DNA of 64,000 nt, from assembly GCA_013823945.1 (NCBI GenBank), contig PNMZ01000002.1, positions 310,001 through 374,000 on the forward strand, in the 5' to 3' direction. This DNA comes from a bacterium. Lineage in GTDB: Bacteria; Armatimonadota; Fimbriimonadia; Fimbriimonadales; Fimbriimonadaceae. The notes beneath the pieces are model-generated. The model made no database searches and was not told the DNA's origin. It saw only the letters and a program-made list of their open reading frames with translations. Shown piece after piece: positions 25,694 to 34,638 of the stretch (positions are counted from its first letter, which is position 1; every line of letters begins with the position of its first letter). The translations under genes were made by a program, and so were the position numbers.

Positions 25694-26781
25694 TTGATAA
25701 ACCGAAGAAAGCTTTTCACGGAGGGGCATTCTTTGGGGCGATTGGAGAAAGTTTGCGTTCTCTCGAACGGGCGGATGAGGTGATCTCGGCAGATGTATTG
25801 GATGCTTGGTACGACCCTTCGCCCAGGGTAATTTCTTCCCTCGCAGAACATTTACCATGGTTGATCAAAACCAGCCCACCGACGCACGGGGAAGGCTTGC
25901 GAGAAGTGATTGCTGAGCAAAGGGGAATCAGGGCCGAGAGTGTGCTCTTGGGGGCAGGAACATCGAGCTTGATGTTCTTGGCGTTTCCTCAGTTGATTAA
26001 TCCGGGTGATCGAGTGTTGGTGTTTGATCCGAGTTATGGAGAATATGCACACTTGGTTGAGAATGTGGTGGGTGGGGAGCTCGTGCGTTTTGAATTACCG
26101 CTCGCTTCATTCGATCCCGATATCGAATCATTGATTGAATCAGCCCAGAAAGTAAAAATGGTGGTAGTTGTTAATCCCAATTCACCAACGGGGCGCGTGG
26201 TGGCTCGGGGAGATATGGAACGAGCTGTGAAGTCTTGCCCGGAGACAATTTTTTGGGTGGATGAGACATACATCGACTTTGTCGCTCATCAAAGTATGGA
26301 GAAGTTGGTCGCGGAATGTGACAATTTGATCATAAGTAAGTCGATGTCTAAGTTCTATGGTCTGAGCGGCTTGCGGGTTGGATACTTGGTTACGTCAACA
26401 AATAGGGTGAGCGAGTGGGAGCGGCTTTCTCCGCCGTGGTCGGTGGGATTGCTGGGTCAGTTAGGAGCGATTGAGGCTTTGCTCGATGGCGAATACTACA
26501 AGGCTCAGGTTACCGAGACAATGCAACTTCGTGGAGAATTAGTCTCGGGCTTGGTTCAGCTTGGAGTTGAGCCTGTCCCGAGTGTGACGAACTATGTGTT
26601 TGGGAGTTTGCCGGAAGGCGGAGTCGCTGACCTTGTGGCTGGTCTGGCCGCTCGGGATGTTTTCATTCGTGATGCGAATAATCTGTCTCCTCGATTTGGA
26701 GATGAATGGCTTCGAATTGCCGTGAAGGATGGCCCGTCGCAGACTCGATTACTCGGGGCGATGAAAGAGCTTCTGGCATAA
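25690..26781 (+). CDS. PLP-dependent aminotransferase, HisC/CobD-like
   Basis: A 363-residue class I/II fold-type I aminotransferase. The substrate/PLP residues are in VVNPNSPTGRVV (Asn), FWVDETYIDF (Asp) and ISKSMSKFYGLSGLRVGYL, where the Lys forms the Schiff base and the Arg binds carboxylate. The motif set is that of histidinol-phosphate aminotransferases and threonine-phosphate decarboxylases. The ATG at 25690 overlaps the trpA stop by four bases and has GAGAGG in front of it. The true substrate is uncertain: histidinol phosphate, an aromatic 2-oxo acid, or O-phosphothreonine. Coupling to trpA favours an amino-acid biosynthetic role. Confidence 0.82.
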   Translation: MIDKPKKAFHGGAFFGAIGESLRSLERADEVISADVLDAWYDPSPRVISSLAEHLPWLIKTSPPTHGEGLREVIAEQRGIRAESVLLGAGTSSLMFLAFPQLINPGDRVLVFDPSYGEYAHLVENVVGGELVRFELPLASFDPDIESLIESAQKVKMVVVVNPNSPTGRVVARGDMERAVKSCPETIFWVDETYIDFVAHQSMEKLVAECDNLIISKSMSKFYGLSGLRVGYLVTSTNRVSEWERLSPPWSVGLLGQLGAIEALLDGEYYKAQVTETMQLRGELVSGLVQLGVEPVPSVTNYVFGSLPEGGVADLVAGLAARDVFIRDANNLSPRFGDEWLRIAVKDGPSQTRLLGAMKELLA

Positions 26782-26819
26782 AAAAACTGGACGAACTGAT
26801 AAAAGTTCGCCCAGTTTTT
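26782..26819. terminator. Bidirectional terminator between aminotransferase and rpsD
   Basis: AAAAACTGGACGAACT pairs with AGTTCGCCCAGTTTTT (one mismatch in 16) around a six-base loop, with A- and T-runs at both ends. It serves the plus-strand trpA operon and the minus-strand rpsD gene. Confidence 0.88.
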
Positions 26820-26839
26820 GGAATGTCGAGGCGCTCAGA

Positions 26840-27448
26840 TTATCGAGCGTAGAATTCGACGACTTGCTGCTCTTGGAAGAATTCAGGGAAGTCTTCTCGT
26901 TCTGGCAGTGCGATGATCTTTCCGGAGAAGTTCACGACATCGGGTTCGATGTAAACGGGAACTGCAGCACCTTCAAAGTGATTGTTCTTAGCAATGTTGC
27001 GGCTTTGCTCTCGGTCTCGCACGGAGATCACATCGCCGACTTTGCAGGTGTAGCTGGGCACGTCAACGAGTTTGCCATTGACAAAAATGTGTTGGTGGGT
27101 GACCATTTGTCGGGCTTGGAAAATGGTGCGCGCATATCCGAGTCGATAGACTTGGGTTTGGAGTCGCATTTCCAAGAGTCTCAAAAAGTTGAGACCAGTG
27201 TTGCCTTGCATTCGGCTTGCTCGCTCAAACGTTTTGCGGAATTGCTTTTCAAGCATTCCATAGAACCGTCGGATGACCTGTTTGGCAAGAAGCTGCTCGC
27301 CGTACTCGGACATTCTTCCGTCGCGAAGGTTGGGGCCGTGTTGTCCCGGCGGGTAGGGTCGCTTGGTGGACGGACATTTGGCCTGTCCCCAGATGTTGAA
27401 GCCGACTTTGCGGCAGATGTCTTTCTTTCTTCCTCGATATGTCGCCAT
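26840..27448 (-). CDS. rpsD: Small-subunit ribosomal protein S4
   Basis: A 202-residue S4, which nucleates 30S assembly and often represses its own operon. [17 protein letters not shown]-type residues ([19 protein letters not shown]), [20 protein letters not shown] with the S4 RNA-binding domain, and the C-terminal QQVVEFYAR are all typical. In the N-terminal zinc region only two cysteines (12 and 25) remain of the usual four, so zinc is probably not bound. The gene stands alone instead of with rpsM, rpsK and rpoA. An AGGA lies about 12 bases before the ATG. Confidence 0.96.
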   Translation of the reverse strand: MATYRGRKKDICRKVGFNIWGQAKCPSTKRPYPPGQHGPNLRDGRMSEYGEQLLAKQVIRRFYGMLEKQFRKTFERASRMQGNTGLNFLRLLEMRLQTQVYRLGYARTIFQARQMVTHQHIFVNGKLVDVPSYTCKVGDVISVRDREQSRNIAKNNHFEGAAVPVYIEPDVVNFSGKIIALPEREDFPEFFQEQQVVEFYAR

Positions 27449-27702
27449 GCTAATGGTTTCCTAGCCTTTTCCAGTTGGTTTCACCGCTGTGATCGTGACC
27501 ATGCGGTGGGCGTGAAGCGATATGATGGCGCATTTGGATTGATTCGGATTGGGACTGTCCGGCGAGGGGTTGATTCTTGTTGTAGAGTGAGCAGAATTCA
27601 TGATGTTTGTCACGAGAACTTTATCCAAAGATGAAATCACTGGAAGTCCTTATGATAGCGAGCCTAAAAAATCTGATACTACGTTACAGGGAATCCTCTA
27701 AT

Positions 27703-28236
27703 ATGGACGACCGCACAGTTCGGGTCGTGGACTTCAAGAATGAGGAGGTTTTGGTTGAAGTTAAAGGTAGTCCTCTTTTCATTGAAACAGAAACTAAGAC
27801 ACTTTTAACCGAAATCGAAGGAACCCTTCAGCGAATAGTTGTCCGTCCTAACTCAGATGAATTTCAGGGCCTGGTCTGGCTCAAAGTGCTATCGATTGAA
27901 CCCGGCATCATCAGGGCACCTCGTGCAGCGGCACCGGGGACGACAGTTTCTATGGTTTTGGGTGATATCCGCAATGTGGGATCGGTTTGTGACCTCTCAT
28001 CGACAGGACTCAGGATTCGGTCTCTTTCACCCTTTGAGGTTGGCGATGAGCTTCAATGCGCAATGGAACTTCCCTTGGGGTTGGTTGAATTTACAGCTCG
28101 AGTTGCGAGATCGATTGAGTATCCGATGTCCGAGTCGGATATTGGGGTTGAAATTGTTCAGATGAGCGGGATTAACCGCGCTCGATATGACCATTACTTG
28201 GAGAGCTTGCTGAGGCGGAGCCGCTCAGTAGCCTAG
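27703..28236 (+). CDS. PilZ-like domain protein
   Basis: A 177-residue protein from ATG 27703 (AGGGA about ten bases before); the same frame is open to 27607. The C-terminal half has GSVCDLSSTGLRIRSLSPF, matching the D/NxSxxG loop of PilZ domains, then GDELQCAMELPLG and IGVEIVQMSGINRARY. PilZ proteins bind cyclic-di-GMP through that loop and an RxxxR element upstream. Only RAPR (RxxR) is seen about 27 residues before, so binding is uncertain. The N-terminal half resembles a YcgR-like PilZN beta domain. The GGDEF protein at 11744 could supply the ligand. Confidence 0.7.
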   Translation: MDDRTVRVVDFKNEEVLVEVKGSPLFIETETKTLLTEIEGTLQRIVVRPNSDEFQGLVWLKVLSIEPGIIRAPRAAAPGTTVSMVLGDIRNVGSVCDLSSTGLRIRSLSPFEVGDELQCAMELPLGLVEFTARVARSIEYPMSESDIGVEIVQMSGINRARYDHYLESLLRRSRSVA

Positions 28237-28311
28237 GGTTGCACTTCCGTTCCACATCTGACTGCCGGGGGAGGGGCTCTGCAATGGCGCGGGGCCTTTT
28301 CTCTGCTCGAA

Positions 28312-28584
28312 TCAGGCTCGGAAAATGATGATCATGAGGATGGCCATGATGGCAATAAATCCTAGCCTGATGAATCGGAGTTGATTGAAGACTTTGTTTC
28401 GGTCTTTTCCTTTGGTGAGAAAGAATGCGAGGAACGCACCAGGGAAATAGATGGCTGAGCCAACAAAAATTGGCCATGGGAAGTCGCCGGGGGGAACAAT
28501 TCCGGGGAGAAGGCTGAGCATGGCTACGCCCAATCCGAGGACACAAAAAAAGTATCCGATCCGGGGGAGTTTTGACTCGGCCAT
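28312..28584 (-). CDS. Small integral membrane protein
   Basis: A 90-residue protein from ATG 28584 (MAESKLPRIGYFFCVLGLGV) with about three membrane helices, ending in IMAILMIIIFRA. It has no known motif. It is transcribed away from rsmG, with 38 bases between the starts. No Shine-Dalgarno is clear. Support is the hydrophobic pattern and the lack of another candidate in this gap. Confidence 0.5.
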   Translation of the reverse strand: MAESKLPRIGYFFCVLGLGVAMLSLLPGIVPPGDFPWPIFVGSAIYFPGAFLAFFLTKGKDRNKVFNQLRFIRLGFIAIMAILMIIIFRA

Positions 28585-28622
28585 TTGAACATTTTGATGC
28601 ACAGGTAGGATTTGCGTTGGGA

Positions 28623-29315
28623 ATGGTAGACCTCACAGCGGTTTGGGCGGAATGTGATCGGCAGGGTCTTGATGTTGAAAACCGTCGAGATGAGCTTAAG
28701 GTTTTTATGGAATCGCTTTATGAAGTGAACAAGGTTCGTAATTTGACGCGGGTTTCGCCCGAAGATGCGGCCCTGCGACATATTGTTGACTCGCTGTTGG
28801 TTGTTCCGTTTATCCCTGACGGGTCGCATGTTCTGGACGTTGGATGTGGCCCGGGATTTCCTGCTTGGGTCATCGCTTGGGCTAGACCGGATGTATCGGT
28901 TTTGGCGTTGGATTCTAATTCCAAGATGCAGTGGTTTTTGTCCGAGCACTCCCGAGTTAATCTGGGACAGCGGATTCAGAGAGCAGAAGAGGACATTTTG
29001 CGAGATCAATTTGATGTAGTGACAGGTCGGGCATTGGCGCCCTTCGGAATCCAGGCGGAGGTTTCAGCGGCATGGCTCAGAGTTGGCGGAGTGTTTGTCC
29101 CATTCCGAACGGCGGCGGAGAGGGCAGAGATTGAATCGGCAAATTTGGGAATGCTGGGCTTGAAACTCCGGGAGATGAACAAGGTGGAGCTGCCTGACGG
29201 GGCGGGAACGAGGTTGTTTCCAGTTTGGGAAAAGGTCAAGCCGACGCCCATTGAGTACCCGAGGAGTTGGGCGAAAATTAAGGCGAAGCCGCTCGGGGTA
29301 CGTTCAGCTCGGTGA
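28623..29315 (+). CDS. rsmG: 16S rRNA (guanine-527 N7) methyltransferase RsmG
   Basis: A 230-residue RsmG/GidB that methylates G527 of 16S rRNA with SAM. The fingerprint is complete: NLTRVSPEDAALRHIVDSLL, the SAM-binding VLDVGCGPGFPAWVIA, LALDSNSKMQWFL, and DVVTGRALAPF. The start is taken at ATG 28623; the frame extends to TTG 28572, which would overlap the small membrane protein gene. The last 38 bases overlap the convergent TPR lipoprotein gene. It stands apart from mnmG and parA, its common partners. Confidence 0.94.
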   Translation: MVDLTAVWAECDRQGLDVENRRDELKVFMESLYEVNKVRNLTRVSPEDAALRHIVDSLLVVPFIPDGSHVLDVGCGPGFPAWVIAWARPDVSVLALDSNSKMQWFLSEHSRVNLGQRIQRAEEDILRDQFDVVTGRALAPFGIQAEVSAAWLRVGGVFVPFRTAAERAEIESANLGMLGLKLREMNKVELPDGAGTRLFPVWEKVKPTPIEYPRSWAKIKAKPLGVRSAR

Positions 29316-29904
29316 AGAGGACTCGGGCCGGTTCGTATTCCGCGTTGAGGAGAAGTGCTTTAAGAACGTGGTCGTTTGCGAGTTGTTTTTTGTTTTCACG
29401 AACGTAAAGGCGGGCTCGAAGGACGTGGGCGGCGGGGGATTCGTCGTCGATTTTGAGTGATGTTTCGATGGCGATTTGGGCGGCGGAGAAGTTCTGTTCT
29501 TCGTAGTTGATTTGGGCAAGTTCTAGGTAGAGATCGCTACGGATAAGGGTGTCATCGGGATTGTTGAGCGGAGCCGAGCGTGCGATTCCGTCATAGAACG
29601 CCTCTTTGGCGAGATTGACCTGGCCAAGGGCGCGGTGGATTTTGCCTTTTAGACTGTAGGAATTGATTGTAATGGGATCAAACTCTATGATTTGGTCAAT
29701 CAGAGGCAGGGCTTTTTCAAGGCTGGCTCGGTCGGCGGGCGAAAGTTCAACTCCAGCCAGATACTTCTGGATCGGCTTGGATGTTAGCTCGGCAATTTGG
29801 TTATTGACCTGAGTGGCTTGAGCATTCGTGTAAAGGAAGTCGGGCTCGACACCAGAGCAACCGACCAGTACGAAGGCAAATAGGGGAAGGAGGTTAGTTC
29901 GCAA
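29278..29904 (-). CDS. TPR-repeat lipoprotein
   Basis: A 208-residue lipoprotein. The signal peptide ends in a lipobox (VLVGCSG, Cys at residue 16). About three tetratricopeptide repeats follow, for example SLKGKIHRALGQVNLAKEAF and LYLELAQINYEEQNFSAAQI. It is a likely scaffold in the envelope, with no catalytic part. It overlaps the end of leuS by 11 bases and may be translated from the leuS transcript. Its 3' end overlaps rsmG. Confidence 0.8.
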   Translation of the reverse strand: MRTNLLPLFAFVLVGCSGVEPDFLYTNAQATQVNNQIAELTSKPIQKYLAGVELSPADRASLEKALPLIDQIIEFDPITINSYSLKGKIHRALGQVNLAKEAFYDGIARSAPLNNPDDTLIRSDLYLELAQINYEEQNFSAAQIAIETSLKIDDESPAAHVLRARLYVRENKKQLANDHVLKALLLNAEYEPARVLFTELNVPRAASP

Positions 29905-32590
29905 CGATATTCACGAGTTTACCGGGGACGACGATGACCTTGCGAATGGTTTTGCCGTCGATGAAAGAAGCGGCTTTTTCGCTTGACCTTGCGGCAGATT
30001 CGAGTTCTTCATTGGAAGCGGACGCAGGCATTTGGATGGTATCCCGAAGTTTGCCATTGACTTGAACGGCAATCGTGAGTTCATCAGCGGCTGCCAGTTC
30101 TGCATCAGCTTTTGGCCAATCTAAATGATAGGTGAACCCTTGCTCTCCAATTCCTGACCAAAGCTCATCGGCGCTATGAGGTGCCGCTGGGCTCAGTACG
30201 GTGAGGAAGAACTCAATGGCTTCGCTGAGGGCGAGCTTCTCAGATTCCGTAGGGTTTTCTAGATTTTTGGTGAGATCTGTGAGGGTATTGAGCGTTGTCA
30301 TCATCGCGGAGATGTATGTATTAAAGGCAAATCGCTCGATGTCGTCCGTTGCTTTGGCAACAAGTTGGTGGGTTGCACGGCGTATGTCTTTGGCTTTACC
30401 ATCCATTGGGGTGAAGGCGATCATGCTTCGCCAATCGGGGTTCCAATGTGGCTTGAGGTCGGCGATGAGGCGAAAAACGCGGCTTAGGAATCGAACAGCC
30501 CCTTGCATTCCATCGTTATTCCACTGGACGTTTTGTTCGAACGGGGCCACGAACAGTTCATAGATGCGGAGGGCATCGGCACCGTAGTTTTCGACGGCTT
30601 CTTCCGGGGTGACGACGTTGCCTTTGGATTTGGACATACGCACCCATTTCCAAGTGAGGTCCGATTCATCCATTTGTGCAGCTTCGGCGAAGCTGACAAG
30701 GATGCCGTCTTCTCCCACACCGAGGGTTTCTCCGTGGCGAGGAGCGCGGTAGGGTGTGTAACCAAGGACTTGGCCCTGGTTCATGAGGCGTTGGAATGGT
30801 TCTTTGACGCTCACAAGCCCAGCATCGTAAAGCACCTTGGTCCAGAAACGGGCGTAAAGTAGGTGCATGACCGCGTGCTCAGCACCGCCAACATAGCAGT
30901 CAACGGGCATCCAGTACTTGATGCGGTCAAGATTCCAGGCTTCATCGGGGCTATGGGGATCGCAGAATCGAAGGAAATACCACGAGGAACAGGCAAATCC
31001 GCCCAGTGTGTCGGTTTCGCGGCGACCGAGTGTTCCATCGTTAGTGGTCGTGTTGACGAACTCAGGAATTCGGCTGAGGGGGCTGGAGCCATCATCGGCG
31101 GGTTCGTAGTTGTCGACGGCAGGAAGTTCGACGGGGAGGAGGTCATCGCTGACGGTTTCGGCGTTGCCGTCTTTGTCGTAGACAATCGGGATGGGGCAGC
31201 CCCAATAGCGCTGACGGGAGATCAGCCAGTCCCTGAGTTTATAGTTGACTTTGCGCTCTCCAATGCCGAGGGCTTCGATCCATTCACCCATGGCAGCGGA
31301 GCCTTGGGCGTAGGACATTCCGGTGTATTCCCCGGAGTTGACGAGGATGCCTTCTTTGGTACTGAAAACGTCTTTGAACTGCTTGGGGTTAGCGAGATAC
31401 TCAGCTTCGGTCGTTTCGTTAGCAGAGAGATAGCTCGATTCCGGCTTAAATACGGGAATTACGTCGAGGTCGAACTTGAGAGCAAAATCGAAATCGCGCT
31501 GGTCGTGCGCGGGAACGGCCATGATCGCACCAGTGCCGTAACCCATCATGACGTAATCGGCGATGAAGAGGGGGACGGGCTTGCCGGTGGCGGGGTTGAT
31601 GGCGAAAGTACCGGTGTTGACCCCGGTTTTCTCGCGGTTGTCCGCTTGACGATCCATGTCGCTGAGGGATTTGGACTTGGCTTGGTAGGATTCTATTTCA
31701 GCGGCTTTTTCGGGTGTTGACCGCTTTTTGATTTCTGCGACGAGGGGATGCTCGGGGGCAAGGACGCAGAAGGTCATGCCGTAGATCGTATCGATTCTGG
31801 TGGTGAAGACACGGAAAGAATGCGGCTTTTCAACGACCTCCAGGTCGTCGGGGTGGGGTTCCTGAGCAGCGATTGAGAATTGCACACGCATTTGAAATTC
31901 GACGCCTTCTGATCGTCCAATCCAATTACGCTGTTGATTCTTGATGCCTTCCGGCCAGTCGACGTCGTCAAGGTCATCGATCAGCCGTTGTGCATAGTCA
32001 GTGATTCGGAAAAACCATTGGGGAATTGCTCGCTTTTCGACGGGGGTTCCGCATCGCTCGCAGAGTCCTCCTACGACTTCTTCGTTGGCGAGGGCAGTTC
32101 GGTCTTTGGGACACCAATTGACTTCAGCATTGGAGCGATATGCGAGTCCTCGGTCGTAGAGGAGCTTGAATATCCATTGTGTCCACTTGTAATAGCTGGG
32201 ATCGCTGGATTTGAATTCGCGTGACCAGTCATAACCGATTCCGATGAGGTTCATTTGCCGCTGGTAATTTGCGGCATATTGATCAATCATCGGGGCGGGG
32301 TGGGATTTCCGTTTGATTGCTTCGTTTTCGGCAGGCAGGCCGAAGGCGTCAAATCCCATGGGATGCAGGACGTTGTAGCCCTGCATAAACTTGGCTCGGC
32401 AGATAACGTCAGTAGGGATGTAGTTGCGGCAGTGCCCGACGCTCAGTCCGGCACCGCTGGGATAGGGGAAGAAGTCAAGACCGTAAAATTTAGGTCGGCC
32501 TTCGTCTTCGCGAGTGCGGAAAAGATCGGAATCAAGCCATTTCTGTTGCCAGGAGGATTCGAAGGCTTGGGGTTCATACCGATCACGCAT
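29894..32590 (-). CDS. leuS: Leucyl-tRNA synthetase
   Basis: An 898-residue class I leucyl-tRNA synthetase. The first signature is YPSGAGLSVGHCRNY, where HIGH appears as SVGH; the second is VRMSKSKGNV near residue 660. The CP1 editing domain has TRIDTIYGMTF and MGYGTGAIMAVPAHDQRDFD. The zinc knuckle CERCGTPVEKRAI is present. The C-terminal domain ends with KVIVVPGKLVNIVAN. The Ser in place of the first His of HIGH is also known from other bacterial LeuRS, as far as I recall, so it is not necessarily inactive. It is followed by the TPR lipoprotein gene. Confidence 0.96.
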   Translation of the reverse strand: MRDRYEPQAFESSWQQKWLDSDLFRTREDEGRPKFYGLDFFPYPSGAGLSVGHCRNYIPTDVICRAKFMQGYNVLHPMGFDAFGLPAENEAIKRKSHPAPMIDQYAANYQRQMNLIGIGYDWSREFKSSDPSYYKWTQWIFKLLYDRGLAYRSNAEVNWCPKDRTALANEEVVGGLCERCGTPVEKRAIPQWFFRITDYAQRLIDDLDDVDWPEGIKNQQRNWIGRSEGVEFQMRVQFSIAAQEPHPDDLEVVEKPHSFRVFTTRIDTIYGMTFCVLAPEHPLVAEIKKRSTPEKAAEIESYQAKSKSLSDMDRQADNREKTGVNTGTFAINPATGKPVPLFIADYVMMGYGTGAIMAVPAHDQRDFDFALKFDLDVIPVFKPESSYLSANETTEAEYLANPKQFKDVFSTKEGILVNSGEYTGMSYAQGSAAMGEWIEALGIGERKVNYKLRDWLISRQRYWGCPIPIVYDKDGNAETVSDDLLPVELPAVDNYEPADDGSSPLSRIPEFVNTTTNDGTLGRRETDTLGGFACSSWYFLRFCDPHSPDEAWNLDRIKYWMPVDCYVGGAEHAVMHLLYARFWTKVLYDAGLVSVKEPFQRLMNQGQVLGYTPYRAPRHGETLGVGEDGILVSFAEAAQMDESDLTWKWVRMSKSKGNVVTPEEAVENYGADALRIYELFVAPFEQNVQWNNDGMQGAVRFLSRVFRLIADLKPHWNPDWRSMIAFTPMDGKAKDIRRATHQLVAKATDDIERFAFNTYISAMMTTLNTLTDLTKNLENPTESEKLALSEAIEFFLTVLSPAAPHSADELWSGIGEQGFTYHLDWPKADAELAAADELTIAVQVNGKLRDTIQMPASASNEELESAARSSEKAASFIDGKTIRKVIVVPGKLVNIVAN

Positions 32591-32632
32591 GGGGTTATTT
32601 TAGCCAAGGCGTGATCGGTAGTTTTGGGTTTG

Positions 32633-34624
32633 TTAGGATGTTGGCGGGGGTACTCGGTTTCCGCGTCGTTGCTCATTGCCTCCGCGCCCTTGATTGGGGT
32701 TGGATGCGCGCTGGACGTATTCATTGGCGCGTTGATTTGTTTCTTGTTGGAGCTGCTCAGGCAGTTGGGCATAAGTGCCAAAGTTCTGTGCAGCTTCAGT
32801 TGCGCCAACTCTGCGTACAAGTCGGGTGCCGTCGGGGTATTGAATTTGAATCGTGACGCTAATGGTTTTGCTCATACCGAATTGATTGAGAGTTCCGGCG
32901 ATATCTGAGTACCGGCTTCGGACTCCTCCGGAGAGTTGGGATGCTCGGAGGGAGGCAAGGTCTCGCTCGGACATTGCGACTTGGGTTTTGCCGTCTTGAG
33001 TCCGGGCAATAATGGCATCACGGGTTTGAGTTGTGACCGTAATCGTTCCTCCATTTGGGGGTGTGTTGGCGAGCCATTCGGTGCGTTCTCCGGCGAACCC
33101 ACGACCTCCGCGCTCCATGTCTTGACCGCGTCGTTCGGTTGTTTCGGCGGCTTGAGCTTGGGCTTGGGCTTGCGGATTGACTTTTGACGGTGCCCCGGGA
33201 GAGTTGAAAAGGAGCGGATTGACTACGGCTGGGCTGAGGGAGCTTGAGGGCAATTGAACCACAGTTTGAGCGGTTGCACGATTGCCGAGGGCGGCAAGGA
33301 TTTGGAGACCTTCCAGGCTGAGTCCGCTGAACGTAGAAAGTTGCGATGACGGGCTTCCTCCGAGGACTTGGCGAGCGAGCGTGTTTTCCCATCCTGAGGT
33401 GCTAAACACTTCATTGACTGAGTTGGCGTAAGCGAGTTGGGTGGCGAGACTGATTACGCCCGTCTGAGCGATTTCGGAAATGACTCGACCAAGCGCAGCT
33501 CGGTTGCGCTGAGTGACCCAAGCGTGGGTGAGAAGTTGGGGCTTGATGACGAACCAATCGTCTTTCGATTCGGCGACGAGCCTCGCTTCGGGCAATCCTT
33601 TTAACCCGGACGAAATCATGGCGTTGGCAAGTGGAATCATGGATTCATCGGGGACAAATGCAACGAAATTGGTTGATTTCGGAAAGCTTGCTGTGAGTGC
33701 CGGTGCAATGGCGAAGGCCAAAGGTTCATTTTGAGCAGGATTCAGGAGAATCTGGCGCAAGGCCGAAGTGTAGGGATTTGCCGTAGGTGCAACTTGGCTG
33801 AATGCTTTCAACTTTGCAATCGCTTCTTCATCCAAAGGTGCGGCGGATGGAAGTTCGGATACGGGAGTTGATCCGGTGATGCGGTATTGCTGGGCGGCGT
33901 TAAAACGAGGATTACCATCAGCGTCAATTCCTTGAGCAGAGACGGAGTACGAGTTGAGTCCAGATCGGTAGATTGAGACGATTCGTTTGTTGACGGGGGT
34001 CGCGATTTGATCTCGAAAGGCTTGGAATCGCGCTTTCCTCTCGGCGTTTTGCTCTTGGTTAAGGCGTTGATCAATGCCGGCCAGCATGGCGGTTTGTTGG
34101 GCACTTAGGATAGTGTTGACCGCAGTTGCAGCCGCAGTAGGGAGTTGGAGTTGATTCGCATTTCTGCGATCTGCATATACAACTCGTCCGCCTATGACGA
34201 TCCGTCCGAGTTCAGCTGCCGGGAAAGCAAGCATGATTTGGTCAACAGAATTGGAGGAGTTGACGGGCGGATTTTCTTGCCAGGATTTCCAGAGATTGGT
34301 CGAATACTCGAAATATGTTTGGAGGGCTTTCTGTTCGATTTCCGGCGAGCGATCCAATCGGTATCCGCCGTCGGCTTGGAACCAGGTGAGCCCTGTGGCA
34401 TTGCCGATCTGAGTGAGCAAATCTGTGGGCAGAACACCTTTGGCTTGGATAATAACCGAAAGGTTCTCGAACTGAGAATTGACAGAAAGTTTCAGTCCTG
34501 TAGCTTCAGAGAGGTCGGGAATGAGATTTTTTAGACTCTTTCCGGGGGTTTCAAAGTCGAGGGGAAGTGCGAGCGCGGAGACGCCCAAAGTGAGGGTTCC
34601 GATGATCAGCCGGAATTGATTCAT
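32633..34624 (-). CDS. Large exported STN-domain protein, family of unknown function (copy 1)
   Basis: A 663-residue exported protein. A short signal peptide is followed by an STN-like domain (about residues 22-95) with SVNSQFENLSVIIQAKGVLP, as in secretin and TonB-receptor N-termini, but no secretin barrel follows. The middle has IGGRVVYADRRNANQLQLP, and further on FVAFVPDESM and VTQRNRAALGRVISEIAQTG. The C-terminus is Gln, Asn, Gly and Arg rich, and low-complexity. The protein at 44321 shares the same order of blocks (VGEKVVYSSAPNRLQ, FVAVVPDE), so the two are paralogues. The start is 14 bases from divergent rluD. The function is unknown. Confidence 0.72.
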   Translation of the reverse strand: MNQFRLIIGTLTLGVSALALPLDFETPGKSLKNLIPDLSEATGLKLSVNSQFENLSVIIQAKGVLPTDLLTQIGNATGLTWFQADGGYRLDRSPEIEQKALQTYFEYSTNLWKSWQENPPVNSSNSVDQIMLAFPAAELGRIVIGGRVVYADRRNANQLQLPTAAATAVNTILSAQQTAMLAGIDQRLNQEQNAERKARFQAFRDQIATPVNKRIVSIYRSGLNSYSVSAQGIDADGNPRFNAAQQYRITGSTPVSELPSAAPLDEEAIAKLKAFSQVAPTANPYTSALRQILLNPAQNEPLAFAIAPALTASFPKSTNFVAFVPDESMIPLANAMISSGLKGLPEARLVAESKDDWFVIKPQLLTHAWVTQRNRAALGRVISEIAQTGVISLATQLAYANSVNEVFSTSGWENTLARQVLGGSPSSQLSTFSGLSLEGLQILAALGNRATAQTVVQLPSSSLSPAVVNPLLFNSPGAPSKVNPQAQAQAQAAETTERRGQDMERGGRGFAGERTEWLANTPPNGGTITVTTQTRDAIIARTQDGKTQVAMSERDLASLRASQLSGGVRSRYSDIAGTLNQFGMSKTISVTIQIQYPDGTRLVRRVGATEAAQNFGTYAQLPEQLQQETNQRANEYVQRASNPNQGRGGNEQRRGNRVPPPTS

Positions 34625-34638
34625 ATGTGTATTAACGA

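Noticed and set aside
30863-31720. 285-codon plus-strand frame over leuS
   Set aside because: Antisense shadow of leuS with biased composition; no motif.
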